Assembly: GCA_007922225.1 (NCBI GenBank)
Contig: ML679960.1
Location: 6,860,844 to 6,924,843 of the forward strand
DNA: 64,000 nucleotides
Origin: Emydura subglobosa
Taxonomy: Eukaryota > Chordata > Testudines > Chelidae
Direction: 5' to 3'
Part shown: positions 51,236 through 63,080 of the stretch, piece after piece
Numbering within the stretch: the stretch's first letter is position 1
How the letters are laid out: every line of letters begins with the position of its first letter
The notes under the pieces: generated by a model
Database searches by the model: none
Seen by the model: only the letters and a program-made list of their open reading frames with translations
What the model was told of the DNA's origin: nothing
Translations under genes and position numbers: made by a program

Positions 51236-52530
51236 CAGTTCAGGTTCAGAGGGAAGTTCCACAACTGCCATGTCCTTCACAGTGCGCTTGTTGCAGGAAA
51301 GAAAACGGTAAACAACAGGCGCCTCTCTCCATAGCATTTGTTGACCTATAAAAGGCCTTCAACACAGTTAGCAGGAATGGCATATACGAGATCCTGTTGA
51401 AAACTGGCTGTCCAAAAAAAGTGCTCTTCCTTTTTAATGAGTTCCATGAGGGAATGAAGGCAATTATCCAGTATAAAAATGAAACATCATCTGAGTTTAG
51501 CATGGATACTGGTATGAAGCAAGGCTGCGTCTTAGCTCCTACCTGCCGTGGCATCTTCTTCTCTATTCTTCTTAAATACACTTTCGGAAACTATCAATCT
51601 GGCATACTAATTGAATCGAGGATGGATGGCAGCTTGTTATCATCAGGCAATTTCAGAACAAAAGACATGTCACACTGCCACTATTGAGAATCTGCTCTTC
51701 ACAGATGCTGCTGTATTTGTCTCTAATTCACCTGATGAATTGCAGATCATGATGAATAAGTTCTCTCTGATTCATATATCAAGTTTGGCATGGTAATCAG
51801 TATCAAGAAAACAGTTGTCATGTCACAGGGTACTAACATCCTATCTAAAATCTACATCAATAATGATGTTCTGGACAATGTGGATCACTTCTGCTATCTT
51901 GGCTCAACTTTAACAAGCTCACTTAGCCTTGATACAGAACTTGATGTGAGAATCAGCAAAGTATCTGTCACCTTTGGCAAACTTAGCTCACTAGTCTGGA
52001 ATAACAAGTTGCTAGCCCTGAAAACAAAGGTGTCCTTTTATCAGGCTTTTGTCCTTATACCCTCCTTTACAGCTATGAAAACTGGGTCACTTACTCCAAA
52101 CAGGAGCAAAGATTCAACAGTTTCCACCTTTGCTGTCTCAGAAAAATCCTTGAGTCACTTGGGACCAATGGCTCACTAACAACGAGATTCTTGAGAGAAC
52201 AAGCCTAGAGTCTTTGCAGACTATTCTGTCAGGCTTCACTGGCTGGGATACATGGCGTGCATGCCTCAAAGTCATCTACCGAAGGTCGTGCTTTATGGCC
52301 AACTCAAGAACTACCCATGACACAGAGGAAGGCCAAACCTCCAATCCAGCAACAACGTCAAGCAAAGTCTTAAGAAATTCAGCATTTCCACTGACAACTG
52401 GGATAGTTATGCCCGCAACCGCTCAGTCTATAGAAGCCAGGTCAAGGCTGGTGCAGTTATCGTGGAGAGTCACCAGAGAGCCCAGGCTGAGATCCATAGG
52501 TGAGCCAGGAAGCAGAGAGCAAAAGCTACC
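51236..52530 (+). pseudogene. Non-LTR retrotransposon, 3' fragment (RT core to C-terminus)
   Basis: It resumes at QFRFREGSSTT (51236) and TVRLLQERK. Motif A is AFVDL-stop-KAFNTV (51334-51369). Then come MKQGCVLAPTC, motif C as LLFTDAAVF (51692-51718), SIKKTVVM, YLGSTLTSSLSLDTEL and VWNNKLLALKTKVSFYQA. A C-terminal part in other frames includes STDNWDSYARNRSVYRSQV (about 52390-52440). The family has FADD at motif C, so both flanking residues are changed (FTDA), and the second motif A Asp is Asn. With stops and several frameshifts it is dead. Confidence 0.82.
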
Positions 52531-53986
52531 AAGTGTTCATAATTTGTGGTGGCACAAAGGTGGCCTTGGTCCCCTAGGGGGCATGCTGGGGATCTGTGGA
52601 CTTTGAAGTCTATAACCCAATTTCTCTGATGGACTATGTGTGGGAAATTTTGGGAGGATTGAGTTTCCCTTCCAATTTTTCGCTGAAGGATTTTGCCGTG
52701 AGGGAGGGGTGATCTGAACCAGTCTTTCAAATGAACCAGACTCTTAAAGCTACTGACCAAGGTAATGTTTCCTAACTCATAACCTGTTTAGCACAATTAT
52801 ATGGCAAATGTGACTTGAGAATCTCTTGATGCCAACTGGCAGAGGGCACAGCGGTACGTAGAGGTACAGGGATCCCCTGGGTTCACCAAAAGCATGTCAT
52901 GTATGGTCTCTAATGAAAGCCTGTCTCACACTGGTCATCATAATCTTTGTATGGTATGGAAAATGCTTGTGGAGTTATGCACATATGCTGAAATTTATGT
53001 TCTCTAGGCCTTATAGTTAAAAGCAGGTCACACAAAGGTAGTGTATCTTGAGTCAAACTTTGCCAGACAGAAAGTGGGAGACACCTATCTCCCTGGTGGA
53101 CATTTATGTATTCTATGTCATACAATAGAAGTCTATTAGCATTCTAAGTCATGCTAATGCTAATGAAGAGCTAGTGAACAGTTTATGAAGACTTCAGAAA
53201 GATATTAACAGGAAGAGGTAAACAGTAGGGGGTAGAGCTATTTTCAGATGAACATCAGAGGTCAGCTCTGATATATCTGAGAGTGCAGAGAGACACCCCG
53301 GCATCCTTCAATCAGGGAGGACAAGCCGTCATTGGACTTGATCTTATGAAAGAGAACTTGCTTTAAAATGCTGGGGAAAGGTCTTGGTAAGTTATCTTGT
53401 AGGAGATTGGGGAATGCCTTGTGAGTTAAGTTTAGTTCTAGAAAGCATGTTCTCATTTTTATAGGTAACTATTTGTTTCCAATATTCTTACTTTATATCA
53501 CAAAAATCTTTATTCTTTGATACATGTATTTTTGTTTTCACTATAAATTTATGTATGTATGTATAGCAGGTAAGTACTGTGTGTTAAGAAGAGTAGTGAT
53601 CTGGCGTTGGGAGTAGCAAACCAGAGAGTTCTGTGAGTGTTCAATGGAACAAGAGCTGGGCAGTCCAGAGCAACACTTGGAGGATTTGAAGGTTGGTGTG
53701 TGCTTATTGCTAACTTGAGAAAGAGAGGTCTGCAGAGGCCTGGATGGTAGTGCTTGTGTTGCCAGAGGCTGTGGCGGAGTCAGAATGCTGAGCCATAGAC
53801 AAGAGCTCCTCAAGCTAAGAGCAAGTGATAGTGAGATTGTAGCCTATAGGACTAGCCTTCTTGCTTGCATATATACATATATATATTTCCTTATAGATTT
53901 AAATATTGTTGTTTTATTATAATAGAGTCATAGATTCATATTAAAGTATTATAGCTGTAATGCAAGGTACCTTACAGGCCACATCC
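52531..53986. other. Intergenic, no gene recognised
   Basis: No coding frame. Near 53927-53955, agtcatagattcatatt resembles the 3' terminus of CR1-type elements in reverse orientation, cut off where the LTR-like block begins. This is weak. Confidence 0.45.
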
Positions 53987-55330
53987 TGTATGAAAGCTAA
54001 AGCAGTTAGCATACATATGTTCGGGACCGTTGCCCCAGATAAATAATGATGAGTTAAAGGATAAGACATATATAGTTATAACGTTTACCCTAGATAAGTC
54101 AGGAGGCATCAAAACAGGAAGAGATGTCTCAGGTTATGCCCCAAGTAAACTTCACAAATACACCACAGAACCCACAAAAGGGCCAGAAATAACAAAGGTG
54201 AGATAAACGAACTATCTGGAACCGTCTGGAAAGGATGTGGATATGTCATTAATACACACGAACCTGAGAGCCTATAGAATAAGTGTACCCTAATAATTTG
54301 GGAGTGAAGAATCCAAATTTGGACTTAGAAGGAGGACCCCTATTGCTCAAGGTATAAAAAGGGGCAAATCGTGTTAATTGTCAGCTAATCTTTCCTCCTT
54401 TTAGTTAGTGTATTAATATTCCTTCGTTTATACTTAGTATTATTTGTAGTGTTAGTCTTAGCCTTATAGCTCCTAGCCCTTGAGCATTGCCTAGCACTCC
54501 ACCCCTCTACTCAAGAGTTGAGGAATCGGTCCTCTTTCTCAATCAGGTCATCAGGGAAGGATGTGAGTATATTAATTCAAAGCAAAGCGTGTGTGTGCGT
54601 ATGTATATGTGTGTGTGTATATATATATATTGTGATATAGCGAAGGCAGAGGGCAGTAGGAGAGTGGTGGATGCAAGATATGTGAGCCCCAGAATGCTCA
54701 GGGCTCTGTTCCCTGCTGACTAACTAAGAGCCATTAGGCTGTGCTGTGCTGTGCTGAATTGAGTGGAGGAGCAGATCGGAGTGCAGAGTTGTGTGGACAG
54801 AAGAAAGGTACCAGGCTGAAGAAGCCAGAAGGAGGGGGGAAAATTAGCCCAGGGGAAGACAGTGCAGCTGGGAACCCGGTGCCAGCAGCACATAGCTGCT
54901 TCTCATAGGGCCCCTGGGCTGGGACTCGGAGGAGCGGGTGGGCCTGGGTCCCTACCCCCTCTTTGGGGAAGATGGGGTGACTGGAGATGCCCTGGCCCAC
55001 TACAAACAGTACAAGCGTGAGACCCACTAGAGGGGAGCCGGCTGCTTGCCACTATATATAAATATCTATATATATCTATATATATATATAGCTATATCAC
55101 GAGTCTTTAAAATAAGACTGTAATCCTATCCATTATCCATTTGATTAATCCATTTGATTTGATTTGATCCATGATCCATTTTCTTTTAATCAGTCATTTG
55201 TCTATCATTTTATGTTATCTTAATAAAAGCTTATAAAATTATACAAATTTGGCTATCACTGTGAACATTCCTGTTGTGCACCCCAGAGTCTCTATAAAAC
55301 TCTTCTAGAGCCTGATTCTGGGACAAGAAC
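53987..55330 (+). mobile_element. Possible LTR of an endogenous retroelement, with a GC-rich insert
   Basis: The block starts TGTATGAAAG. It has a TATA box tataaaaa (54353-54360), a pyrimidine-rich transcribed region, and AATAAA at 55222-55227. Between them, (TG)n/(TA)n tracts at about 54590-54632 and 55055-55095 bracket a GC-rich segment. The order U3, TATA, poly(A) fits an LTR, but 870 nt between TATA and poly(A) is too long, which the insert would explain. No second LTR or internal genes were found, so it is at best a solo LTR. Confidence 0.45.
54631..55100. mobile_element. GC-rich insert bounded by short inverted tgtgatatagc / gctatatcac
   Basis: The sequence tgtgatatagc (about 54631-54641) is mirrored by gctatatcac (about 55090-55099), both beside TA-rich tracts. 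Inside, cctgggctgggac at about 54910, followed by ggagcgggtgggcctgggtc, closely resembles the module at 58148-58200. Confidence 0.5.
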
Positions 55331-57490
55331 CTCATTATCTTCTGATCAGATCAACTGGCAAGCCTATAACCCCATTTAAATTACTAAAACACCCAAAATC
55401 AGACTATAGGTATCCCTGGGAAATGTCACAGCAATCAACAGAAAAATATAGATACATTGCATGGAATAGATTCACCAATAAATGCTGGTTCCTCAGTCTT
55501 TCCAGGATAGCAAAAGAAGGTGAATGGTACCAGCGAATGTGGCCTCTCCCTAAAAACATATTGACTACACAGAGCCAGGGAACAGGCAGTTTGGAGGGAG
55601 GACATTTTTCTTTGCTTCCTTACTACTGAGTCTTTCACAAGATAAATCAAAAACCTAAATCTCAGTGCAGTTTCTGTGGACAAGAATCCATAAAGCATAT
55701 CCAATAGTCAGCACAACTGGCACTAATTGATACCCTTGTTGGCATTTTTTAGAGAAAAAAAAAAGATTCAAAGAAGCAGATAGGCATGGAGATTTCACTA
55801 CCCACTTGCCTCAAAAAGCTTTAGAAATGGGCTGACACATAATCTGTGGGGCAATAGAGAGAGATTTGCATTGTTGGTGCCCATGCTATGCTTGTTCTGG
55901 GGATAAATAGAGAGCTTCAGTCTCCAAGCTGTCAATGTGGCATTTTTCAAGAATGCCACATTGACTATAGAAACATTTTAAGAGAGGGGAAATAACAACG
56001 TTAATGTATCTCAGAGCTGCACTGGTTATAATACTTAGCTGCTCTCTCGTTTCAATGGGATGCTAATTTAAATAAATAAAGGCTTGACAACAGCTAATTC
56101 CACTCAGCAAAATTCAAAGTCTCATGAGGCCTGAAATTGTCTGTCACACTTCTCAAGTGACAGCCCAGTTAATAATACTTTTGCAGTGAGGTTTAGATTT
56201 CAAAATGCAAATGGTGTGTGTGTGTATGTGTGTGCATATGACACTGTGGAGTCTCAGTTTCACCAACTTCAGACCAACTTCTTGGTGTGATCATGTGCTT
56301 ACAAACATTAAAATGCACATGCAGGGATATTAGTGCTGGGCATGCAGTAGTCCTGATACATGCACAAGTGGAGGTGGTGGTCGGAAAAACCAGGCCTGTC
56401 ATTTTATTCTCGGCAAAGCTAGTCTATGTTAATGATAGTGTACTAAAATTTTACAGCATCAACCAAAAGGAGAATTAAGGTCACCTTGTGTATTATAGAA
56501 TCTACATTCAAGGCTGTGGAAACCCCAAAAATTTCATCTTGACCACATCACATGGTTTTCCACATACCAGAGGAAGACTAACTTTTTAATCTTATTAAAT
56601 CACTTTTTGATTTAGGTTAAAGTTTGGAAGTAAAAAAATTCTATAAGCAGGAAACAAACTCCTCAAGGCCAGGCAGAAATTTATTTGCTGGTAATAAGGA
56701 GAATATACTTTCTGCTAGTAACCTAATTATTGAGACAAAATGTAATCTTACAAAAGCATAAAAACATGTGGAGAAGCCAAATAATTGCAGTCACAATTTA
56801 CATTTTTCAAAAAAAGAGAGAAAATTAAAAAGCAAGTTAAATCTGTTAATATAATTGAATCAAAAGGGGAAAAAACCCACTAATTTATTAGAACAAGGGG
56901 TTTGTATTTAATCCAATTATCATTATAATCAGATGTCACATTAACACTTGTAACAAAGAAGTTATTACCTAAGTGTCTTATATAACTTCTCCTGCTAACC
57001 GAAAAGTTATAGAAGATTTGTGGGGAGGAAAAAATTTAAAAAACAGAATTGTTTTTTTCTATGCACTGCTTGTGACACATGAGCCTGACTAGTTTATGAA
57101 AGACACCAAATTCTCAAGTGAATTTGGTCTTTAGCTGCCTAAAAGACGAGGAAAAAAAAGGCTGGAAGGGAAAAAAATAAACTATAAAACATTTTTTTTA
57201 AAACAAAATCCTCTTCTTGAATCCCCTTAGAAGGTAAAGGGTGATGTAAGTGTGATTATGCTAGACTAGGTGGTAGTAATCCAAAGAGAGAGCCCATTGC
57301 CTAGAGCTGATAATTCAATATATCAAATTTGGTACAATAAAATTGTAGAATTATCAAGAAGCTGAGTGTTGAAACCAAGTTATTTCTTTTTCTGTATGCC
57401 ACAGTGGATGTTATTTCATGAGTTATGTCCTCTGAATTAAATACAAATGCTTATATTCAGTATCCTATATCGTGCATTGTCTGGATTCAT
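55331..57490. other. Intergenic, no gene recognised
   Basis: AT-rich DNA with a (TG)n tract near 56213-56236 and A-rich runs. No frame resembles a known protein. Confidence 0.55.
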
Positions 57491-57608
57491 GTAGTGAGTG
57501 GGTGTGGCCTTCCTCTGAAATTGACAGGGAGGAACAAGCCGAGCTTGTTGGGTCAGAGCCAGAGACTGCCTGTCCACCCGCCCGGAAGCGAGGGGGCAGG
57601 ACAGGAAG

Positions 57609-57616
57609 TATAAAAG
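57609..57616 (+). promoter_or_regulatory. TATA box of the direct-repeat element
   Basis: tataaaag in an otherwise GC-rich stretch, about 120 nt downstream of the left direct repeat. Confidence 0.45.
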
Positions 57617-57835
57617 TAAGGCCCAGGAGCTCAGTCCGGGACAAGCTCCCGGAGGGGAAAGACATCTCTCCCTGCCCTCCAGAGCTGCCTGCGGCCTGGT
57701 ACCTGGGTGAGCAAATGTGCCGGGTGAGCGAACCAGGGCTTGGGACCAGGCACCGGCGAGGGAGTGGCTGGCAGCCTGGGGCCCAGATGTAACCCTAGAG
57801 GGCCAATGATCCAGATGGACTAAGATCTGGAGCAG

Positions 57836-58108
57836 TTGCTGGATGCGGGTGACAAAGAGGGGGCCCTAATGGGGCCGGACCTGGAGGAACTGCCCTACAC
57901 CGACTTCCCCAACAAGCTGCCCGACTTACCACCCCCCGATGATATCGAGGGGCTCTGCAACCTTCCCCTGGGTGAGTACACCAATGAGGACGAATGGGTC
58001 ATGGCCCACCAGGTACCCGAGGGAAAGGGGGAAGGAAGTAGCCCAGGGGAGGGGAAACCCGGTCCAGGGACTGTGGGACTGGAAAGTGAATCAGCGTGTT
58101 GCAGTTGA
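57836..58108 (+). CDS. Small acidic frame inside the direct-repeat element (hypothetical)
   Basis: About 90 codons from ATG with an acidic, proline-rich composition (DLEELPYTDF, PDLPPPDDIEG, GEYTNEDEWVMAHQ). It resembles nothing I can name. It lies about 220 nt downstream of the TATA box at 57609 and inside a repeated element, so if it is coding at all it belongs to the element. GC-rich DNA gives open frames by chance; low confidence. Confidence 0.25.
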   Translation: MLDAGDKEGALMGPDLEELPYTDFPNKLPDLPPPDDIEGLCNLPLGEYTNEDEWVMAHQVPEGKGEGSSPGEGKPGPGTVGLESESACCS

Positions 58109-58388
58109 GACCCCGCTGACTCCATGGCACACCCCTCTGCCACGGCTAGGGACCTGGGCTGGGACGCAGTGGAGTCGAGTGGGCCTGCGTCCCCCTCCCC
58201 TCCTTCCCTGACCACCCCGGGAGTGCCTGAACTGTTTGCTGCCCTGCCGGTGGCTCTGCCCTATTGCCTGGGGGCTGCCCCTCCCAGGCCCAAAGACTGT
58301 TTCCCTGCCCTGGCGTGGGCCAATACCCACTGGAGCAGAGTAGTGATTGAGTGTGGCATCCCTCTGCAATTGACAGGGAGGGACGGCC

Positions 58389-59797
58389 ATGCTCTACAAT
58401 TCAAAATGTCTCTTAATTAGTGTCACAGTTACAGGGCGAGATGTGTTTTAGACCCCTTTGCAGTTCCTGTCAAGTGCATGCCTCAAGTGATAGGCTTAGC
58501 TTCCTTCCCCTTTTTCAAGGCTGGAACCCCGCAGTTCAACCATTCCTAGACTGGAACTCTGGGTTGTAGCTTCATTGGTTACCACTGTGGCTTCTCTAGC
58601 AGATCCAATTGGACTTGGCTCCTGCAGGAGACTTCCCTGTGATTGAAGTGAACAGAAACTGATTAAAGTGACTCAGAACCGTTTTTCAATACTAGCATAT
58701 TATATGTTCATACAACAGTACATAACAAGCAAAGAAAAAGCCTACAAACCTGGGTCTTGCCCACACCTTTTCTTTTGCTTGCAAGTATTGGTAAGTTCCA
58801 CTCAGTCCAGTTAGCCCTCCTGAGCTGAAAAGGACAGACAGACAAACCTGTTGTAGTTTCTTTCTGTCAGACTCTCTCCTCAAGCCCATTCAACCCCCAC
58901 CCACTTCCTTTTTCCAGGGAGTGCTTTAAACTATTTATGGTTCTTTTGATCTTTAGGTTTATGGCCTTGGAAAAACAGCTGTGTTATTTTTGCCAGGAGA
59001 GGCATCTTCCCAAATAATGATCCTTCTATTGTTCCTTTTGCCCCCTTGAAGTTGTTTACCTTATGATATCTTTGATCATCTTTTTGTTTCCTGCTTGCTC
59101 TCCTTAACAACCTCCTTTGATTTAATTCTGTAAAGTCAGAATAATATCAAGCAGATAAACTGAGGTACCCATAATCATGCAAAATAATACAGATTTTTCC
59201 CTTGTTCTCCACAATTATTTAAATGAAATAATCTCATGCTACTATATGTTTCTCTTACTCTTCAGATAAGTAAACCAAGGTTTTTAAAATTTTATATAGA
59301 TCAGAAAGCCTACATTTAAAATGAATTACACTGAAATGAAATTCTTAGTTGTTCAAAGCTGATCCAACAAGTTTACAATTATTTCTAGGTTAAGGCAATT
59401 CCCTGCACACTGACTGATTAGCAAAAAAGGAGGTGATTCTGACTTGTATAATCACTGTATAGTTATTTCTCAATAACTACACACTATTAAAATTCATTAA
59501 GTCTGAAGACCAGTATGATCCAGTCAGAAGTTTGCAGAAGTTTTCATGTACTTTATTTCAGCATAAAGTGCAAATGCAAGCACTCTTGCTCTAATTCGTT
59601 ATTAGTTTCAGAAATTCCTATCAGCATGCCTGCACTAAATATGGCTGCCTACACATCTGACCCCGCTGCACCCTGTCACTCAAGCAAACGTCTCATATTA
59701 TATACAATTTAGCTTACAAAGGACTTACTCTTAGTGGGCATAATAAAAATAACAGAGTGCACCTTGTTAACTCTGTAAAAATCATAACTTGAGTCAA
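58389..59797. other. Intergenic, no gene recognised
   Basis: AT-rich DNA with no supported frame, RNA gene or clear repeat. Confidence 0.55.
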
Positions 59798-61005
59798 GAT
59801 ATCAAGAAACCAACCTGATAGCTTTCTTTGACAGGGTAACAAGTCTTGTGCATGGGGGGAGGCGGTAGATGTGGTATATCTTGACTTTAGTAAGACTTTT
59901 GATACTGTCCCACATGACCTTCTCTTAAACAAACTAGGGAAATACAACCTAGATGGAATTACTATAAGGTGGGTGCAAAACTGTTTGGAAAACATTCCCA
60001 GAGAGTAGTTATCAATGGTTCACAGTCATGCTGGAAGCGCGTTACGAGTGGGGTTCCGCAGGGATCAGTTCTGGGTCCGGTTCTGTTCAATATTTTCATC
60101 AGTGATTTAAATAATGGCATAGAGAGTACACTTATTAAGTTTACAGACAATACCAAGCTGGGAGCAGTAGCAAGTGCTATTGAGGATAGGATTATAATTC
60201 AGAATGATCTGGACAAACTGGAGAATTGGTCTAAGGTAAATAGGATGAAACTCAATAAGGGCAAATGCAATGTACTCCATTTATCATACGTACAAAATGG
60301 GAAATTACTGCCTAGGAAGGAGTACTATGGAAAGGGATCTGGGGGTCATAGTGGACCACAAGCTAAAAAAGAGTCAACAGTGTAATGCTGTTGCAAAAAA
60401 AGCAAATAGGATTCTGGGATGTATTAGCAGAAGTGTTGTAAGTTAGACACAAGTCGTAATTCTTCCACTCTACTCCATGCTGATTAGGCCTCAGCTGGAG
60501 TATTGTGTCCAGTTCTGGGTGCCACATTTCAGGAAAGATGTGGACAAACTGGAGAAAATCCAGAGAAGAACAACACAAATGATTAAAGGTCTAGAAAACT
60601 TGACCTATGAAGCAAGACTGAAAGAACTGGGTTTGTTTAGCCTGGAGAAGAGAAGACTGAGAGGGGACATGACAACAGCTTTCAAGTACATAAAAGGTTG
60701 TTACAAGGAGGAGGGAGAAAAAATGTTCTTCTTAACCTCTGAGGACAGGACAAGAAGCAATGGGCTTAAACTGCAGCAAGGAGTTTTTAGGTTGGACATT
60801 AGGAAAAACTTCCTAACTGTCAGGGTGGATAATCACTGGAATAAATTGCCTACGGAGGTTGTGGAATCTCCATCACTGGAGATTTTTAAGAACAGGTTAA
60901 ACAAACATGTCAGGGATGGTCTAGATATTACTTAGTCCTGCCATGAGTACAGGGGTCTGGACTAGATGACCTCTCGAGGTCCCTTCCAGCCCTATGAGTC
61001 TATGA
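59798..61005 (+). mobile_element. CR1 LINE, 5'-truncated
   Basis: The reverse transcriptase half and 3' end of a CR1 element. It begins inside the RT: AVDVVYLDFSKTFDTV near 59862-59910 is motif A. It ends with the CR1-type tail gaggtcccttccagccctat and gagtctatgaa at about 60975-61005. It is less decayed than the other retroelements here. CR1 is the dominant LINE of turtles, crocodilians and birds. Confidence 0.93.
59862..60935 (+). pseudogene. CR1 reverse transcriptase (three-frame remnant)
   Basis: Three consecutive frames cover the protein: about 59862-59990 (VVYLDFSKTFD), 59969-60385 (SGVPQGSVLGPVLFNIFISD, then LIKFTDNTKLG, then KVNRMKLNKGKCNVLHL) and 60477-60935 (RPQLEYCVQFWVPHFRKD, then RLRGDMTTAFKYIKG, then HWNKLPTEVV). 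The shift near 59993 looks like a one-base deletion. The catalytic FADD is FTDN, losing the second Asp. No endonuclease or ORF1 is present because of 5' truncation. Confidence 0.9.
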
Positions 61006-61017
61006 AATTCAATTAAG

Positions 61018-61088
61018 TCCTGATTTGGCAAAGCATTACTCATAGGCATAAAGATAAGCATGTGTTTAAGCTCTTTGCTGAATGGGGA
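61018..61088. repeat. Short fold-back element
   Basis: The arm tcctgatttggcaaagca (61018-61035) is partly complementary to tctttgctgaatgggga (61072-61088); 14 of 17 positions pair when aligned. It sits about 13 bp after the CR1 end. Same family style as 2353-2452. Confidence 0.6.
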
Positions 61089-63080
61089 TAAAATTGGTGA
61101 CATTCTTAAAGTTAAGGATGTGCTTTAGTACTTCGTTAAATTGCAAAACTTCTTTGTCTTATAGAAAATGTACAAAGATGTATCAGATGACTGTGAAGAG
61201 GTGATGAAGTAAAACATTTACAGACTTTGGGCTCTGTTATAACAATAGATGTTGTTAATGAACCTGGGCCGTGAAATTTCTCTTGCTGTATCAGCTCTTA
61301 CTTGAAAAATCACTAGGCTGCTGTAATGTAATTTGAAATGTACCCATTATTTTTTCTTACATAGGTTTCAAGTCTTAAAAATATAAATAACACACATAAA
61401 AAACCTCCAAAAAACACCCTCCAAACATGACCTTTGTCACAGAATGTATTTAGACAGAGTGCACTCTTTACCTCAAAAGTTACCTGTCAAGTTATTGGTT
61501 GACGAAACTTAGAGGCTTGTTCTGTAGCCATGTTTTTCATTGGAACTTACTTTAAAAAGTTTTATTCCCACTCCTAAATAATTCATGAATACAACACATA
61601 ATAAAACAAGAAATAATGAAAACAGCACCTATGAATAAACATGAAAACTTACCCACTTATTTCCTTAAAAGAAATAAAATAATGGAATGAGCTTGTCTTA
61701 TTGAGAATGTATTTTTTCTCTGTTCTTATGAAGCTTTTTATAACAGTAATCAGAAATTTTTCATAGTTAAATCTGATAGATTTGGAAGGCTAAAGACGTA
61801 TTCTTAAGATTCTATTTAAAAAAAAAAAAGGCAGATGTCTTTTAACAGCTTCAGTTAAAAAGCAAAATAGCTTTAAAAATCCAATTTACTCTTTACCATG
61901 GATCTTAATCAGCTTCCACTGAAAGACTCCATCTGGAAGCTGGATCAAGCCCTACATTTTGTTTTTTTCTTGCATTTCACTCAGCTAGGACATTGAAGTG
62001 AAATGCACTTTAGAAGCTCATTATATATATATTTATATATAATTAGGTTCCCTTTTTTAGTTCTCCTACACTAGCAAGATGCAATAATGTCTACATTTAA
62101 AACACTATGGGGAACGTTTCGTTAAAAAAATTAGCCACTTTCAGTGTAATACAATAAACCTGTATTTTGTAGGGAAAAAAATCTTTTTGGCCTTCGGTTT
62201 TGTAAAAGTTTGTTTTTACAAAACCTGTATTTTGGCCCTAAATTGGCCTGGTGGTGTCTCCTTAATTGGACCAACTGTAAAATTCCAAAGAGTTTGTTTT
62301 TCATTTTAGCTGAATGGATCTTTAACCGTGTAAAATAATGGTTCATTAAAGAAAAGTCTCCCAGGAGACATGCCATCTAAAGCATAATGATCTGATTAGT
62401 TTTTCAAATGAATCTGGAATAGACAGCGTAACCTTTGATCTTATTTAGTGTATCAAAATGGGGATTCTGTACACCAAGACTGCAAGCTGAATCCTTGGCA
62501 AGGGAAATGGAATAAAATGAATTATTTCCTGTGTGAAGTTTGATTGATTTAGTTACAAATGCAGTCACCTTGGGACCTGTGTGTGAGATCCTAATGTTGG
62601 GGGATTAGTCAAAGAGGAACATGCAAATGAGTGGTTCATTCTATCCTTTAGTATCTGAGATTGTCTCTCACAAGCAATCAGGGAGGTTGGAGAGGCAAAA
62701 AGAAAAGGTCAGAGCAAGCAGAAACGAGGTTAAAGTTTAAAGGAGGCCACAATTAGAATCTCCTTCTTGCAAAGGGCTAAATTATGTCTTTAGGAACGGC
62801 TCCCTGTAAGGGAGTATATTTGTAAAATTATTGGGACTAGCCCCAAAACAACAAATGAATCAAAGATGGCAAAGTAGTTCGGTGCAGTATACGTCCTCTC
62901 ATGGACCCTGGGCTTCAACAAGACCAGGATTTCATACTTTATATTTGCTATTTATTGGTCCACTCTCCTCAAACTGAAATAAATCTGTAGGATTTTATCA
63001 TATTCAAAATTGCAATGGAAGGTGATTAATCCTGGTTTATTCTGATGTCAAGCTAACTTGATCTGATCACGTTAAACTAA
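61089..63080. other. Intergenic, no gene recognised
   Basis: AT-rich DNA with an A run (about 61818-61828) and a TA-rich tract (62022-62040). No supported gene or RNA. Confidence 0.55.

Larger units (their letters stand above)
57491..58388 (+). mobile_element. GC-rich element bounded by ~49-nt direct repeats, with TATA box
   Basis: Direct repeats at 57491-57540 and 58340-58388 share gtagtga, gtgtggc, ctctg, aattgacagggagg and ac(a)(a)gcc, with about 80% identity by eye and a period of 849 nt. Between them are a TATA box tataaaag (57609-57616), a run of GC-rich leader-like sequence, and an acidic frame (57836-58108, about 90 codons; motifs LPDLPPPDDIEGL and GEYTNEDEWV). I recognise the sequence as a common turtle repeat but cannot name its class. 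It could be a retrotransposon with short LTRs or one unit of a larger array. Confidence 0.55.

Noticed and set aside
55423..55629. 68-codon + frame next to the LTR-like block, considered as retroelement protein
   Set aside because: No motif of gag, pol or env could be seen, and the length is within chance.
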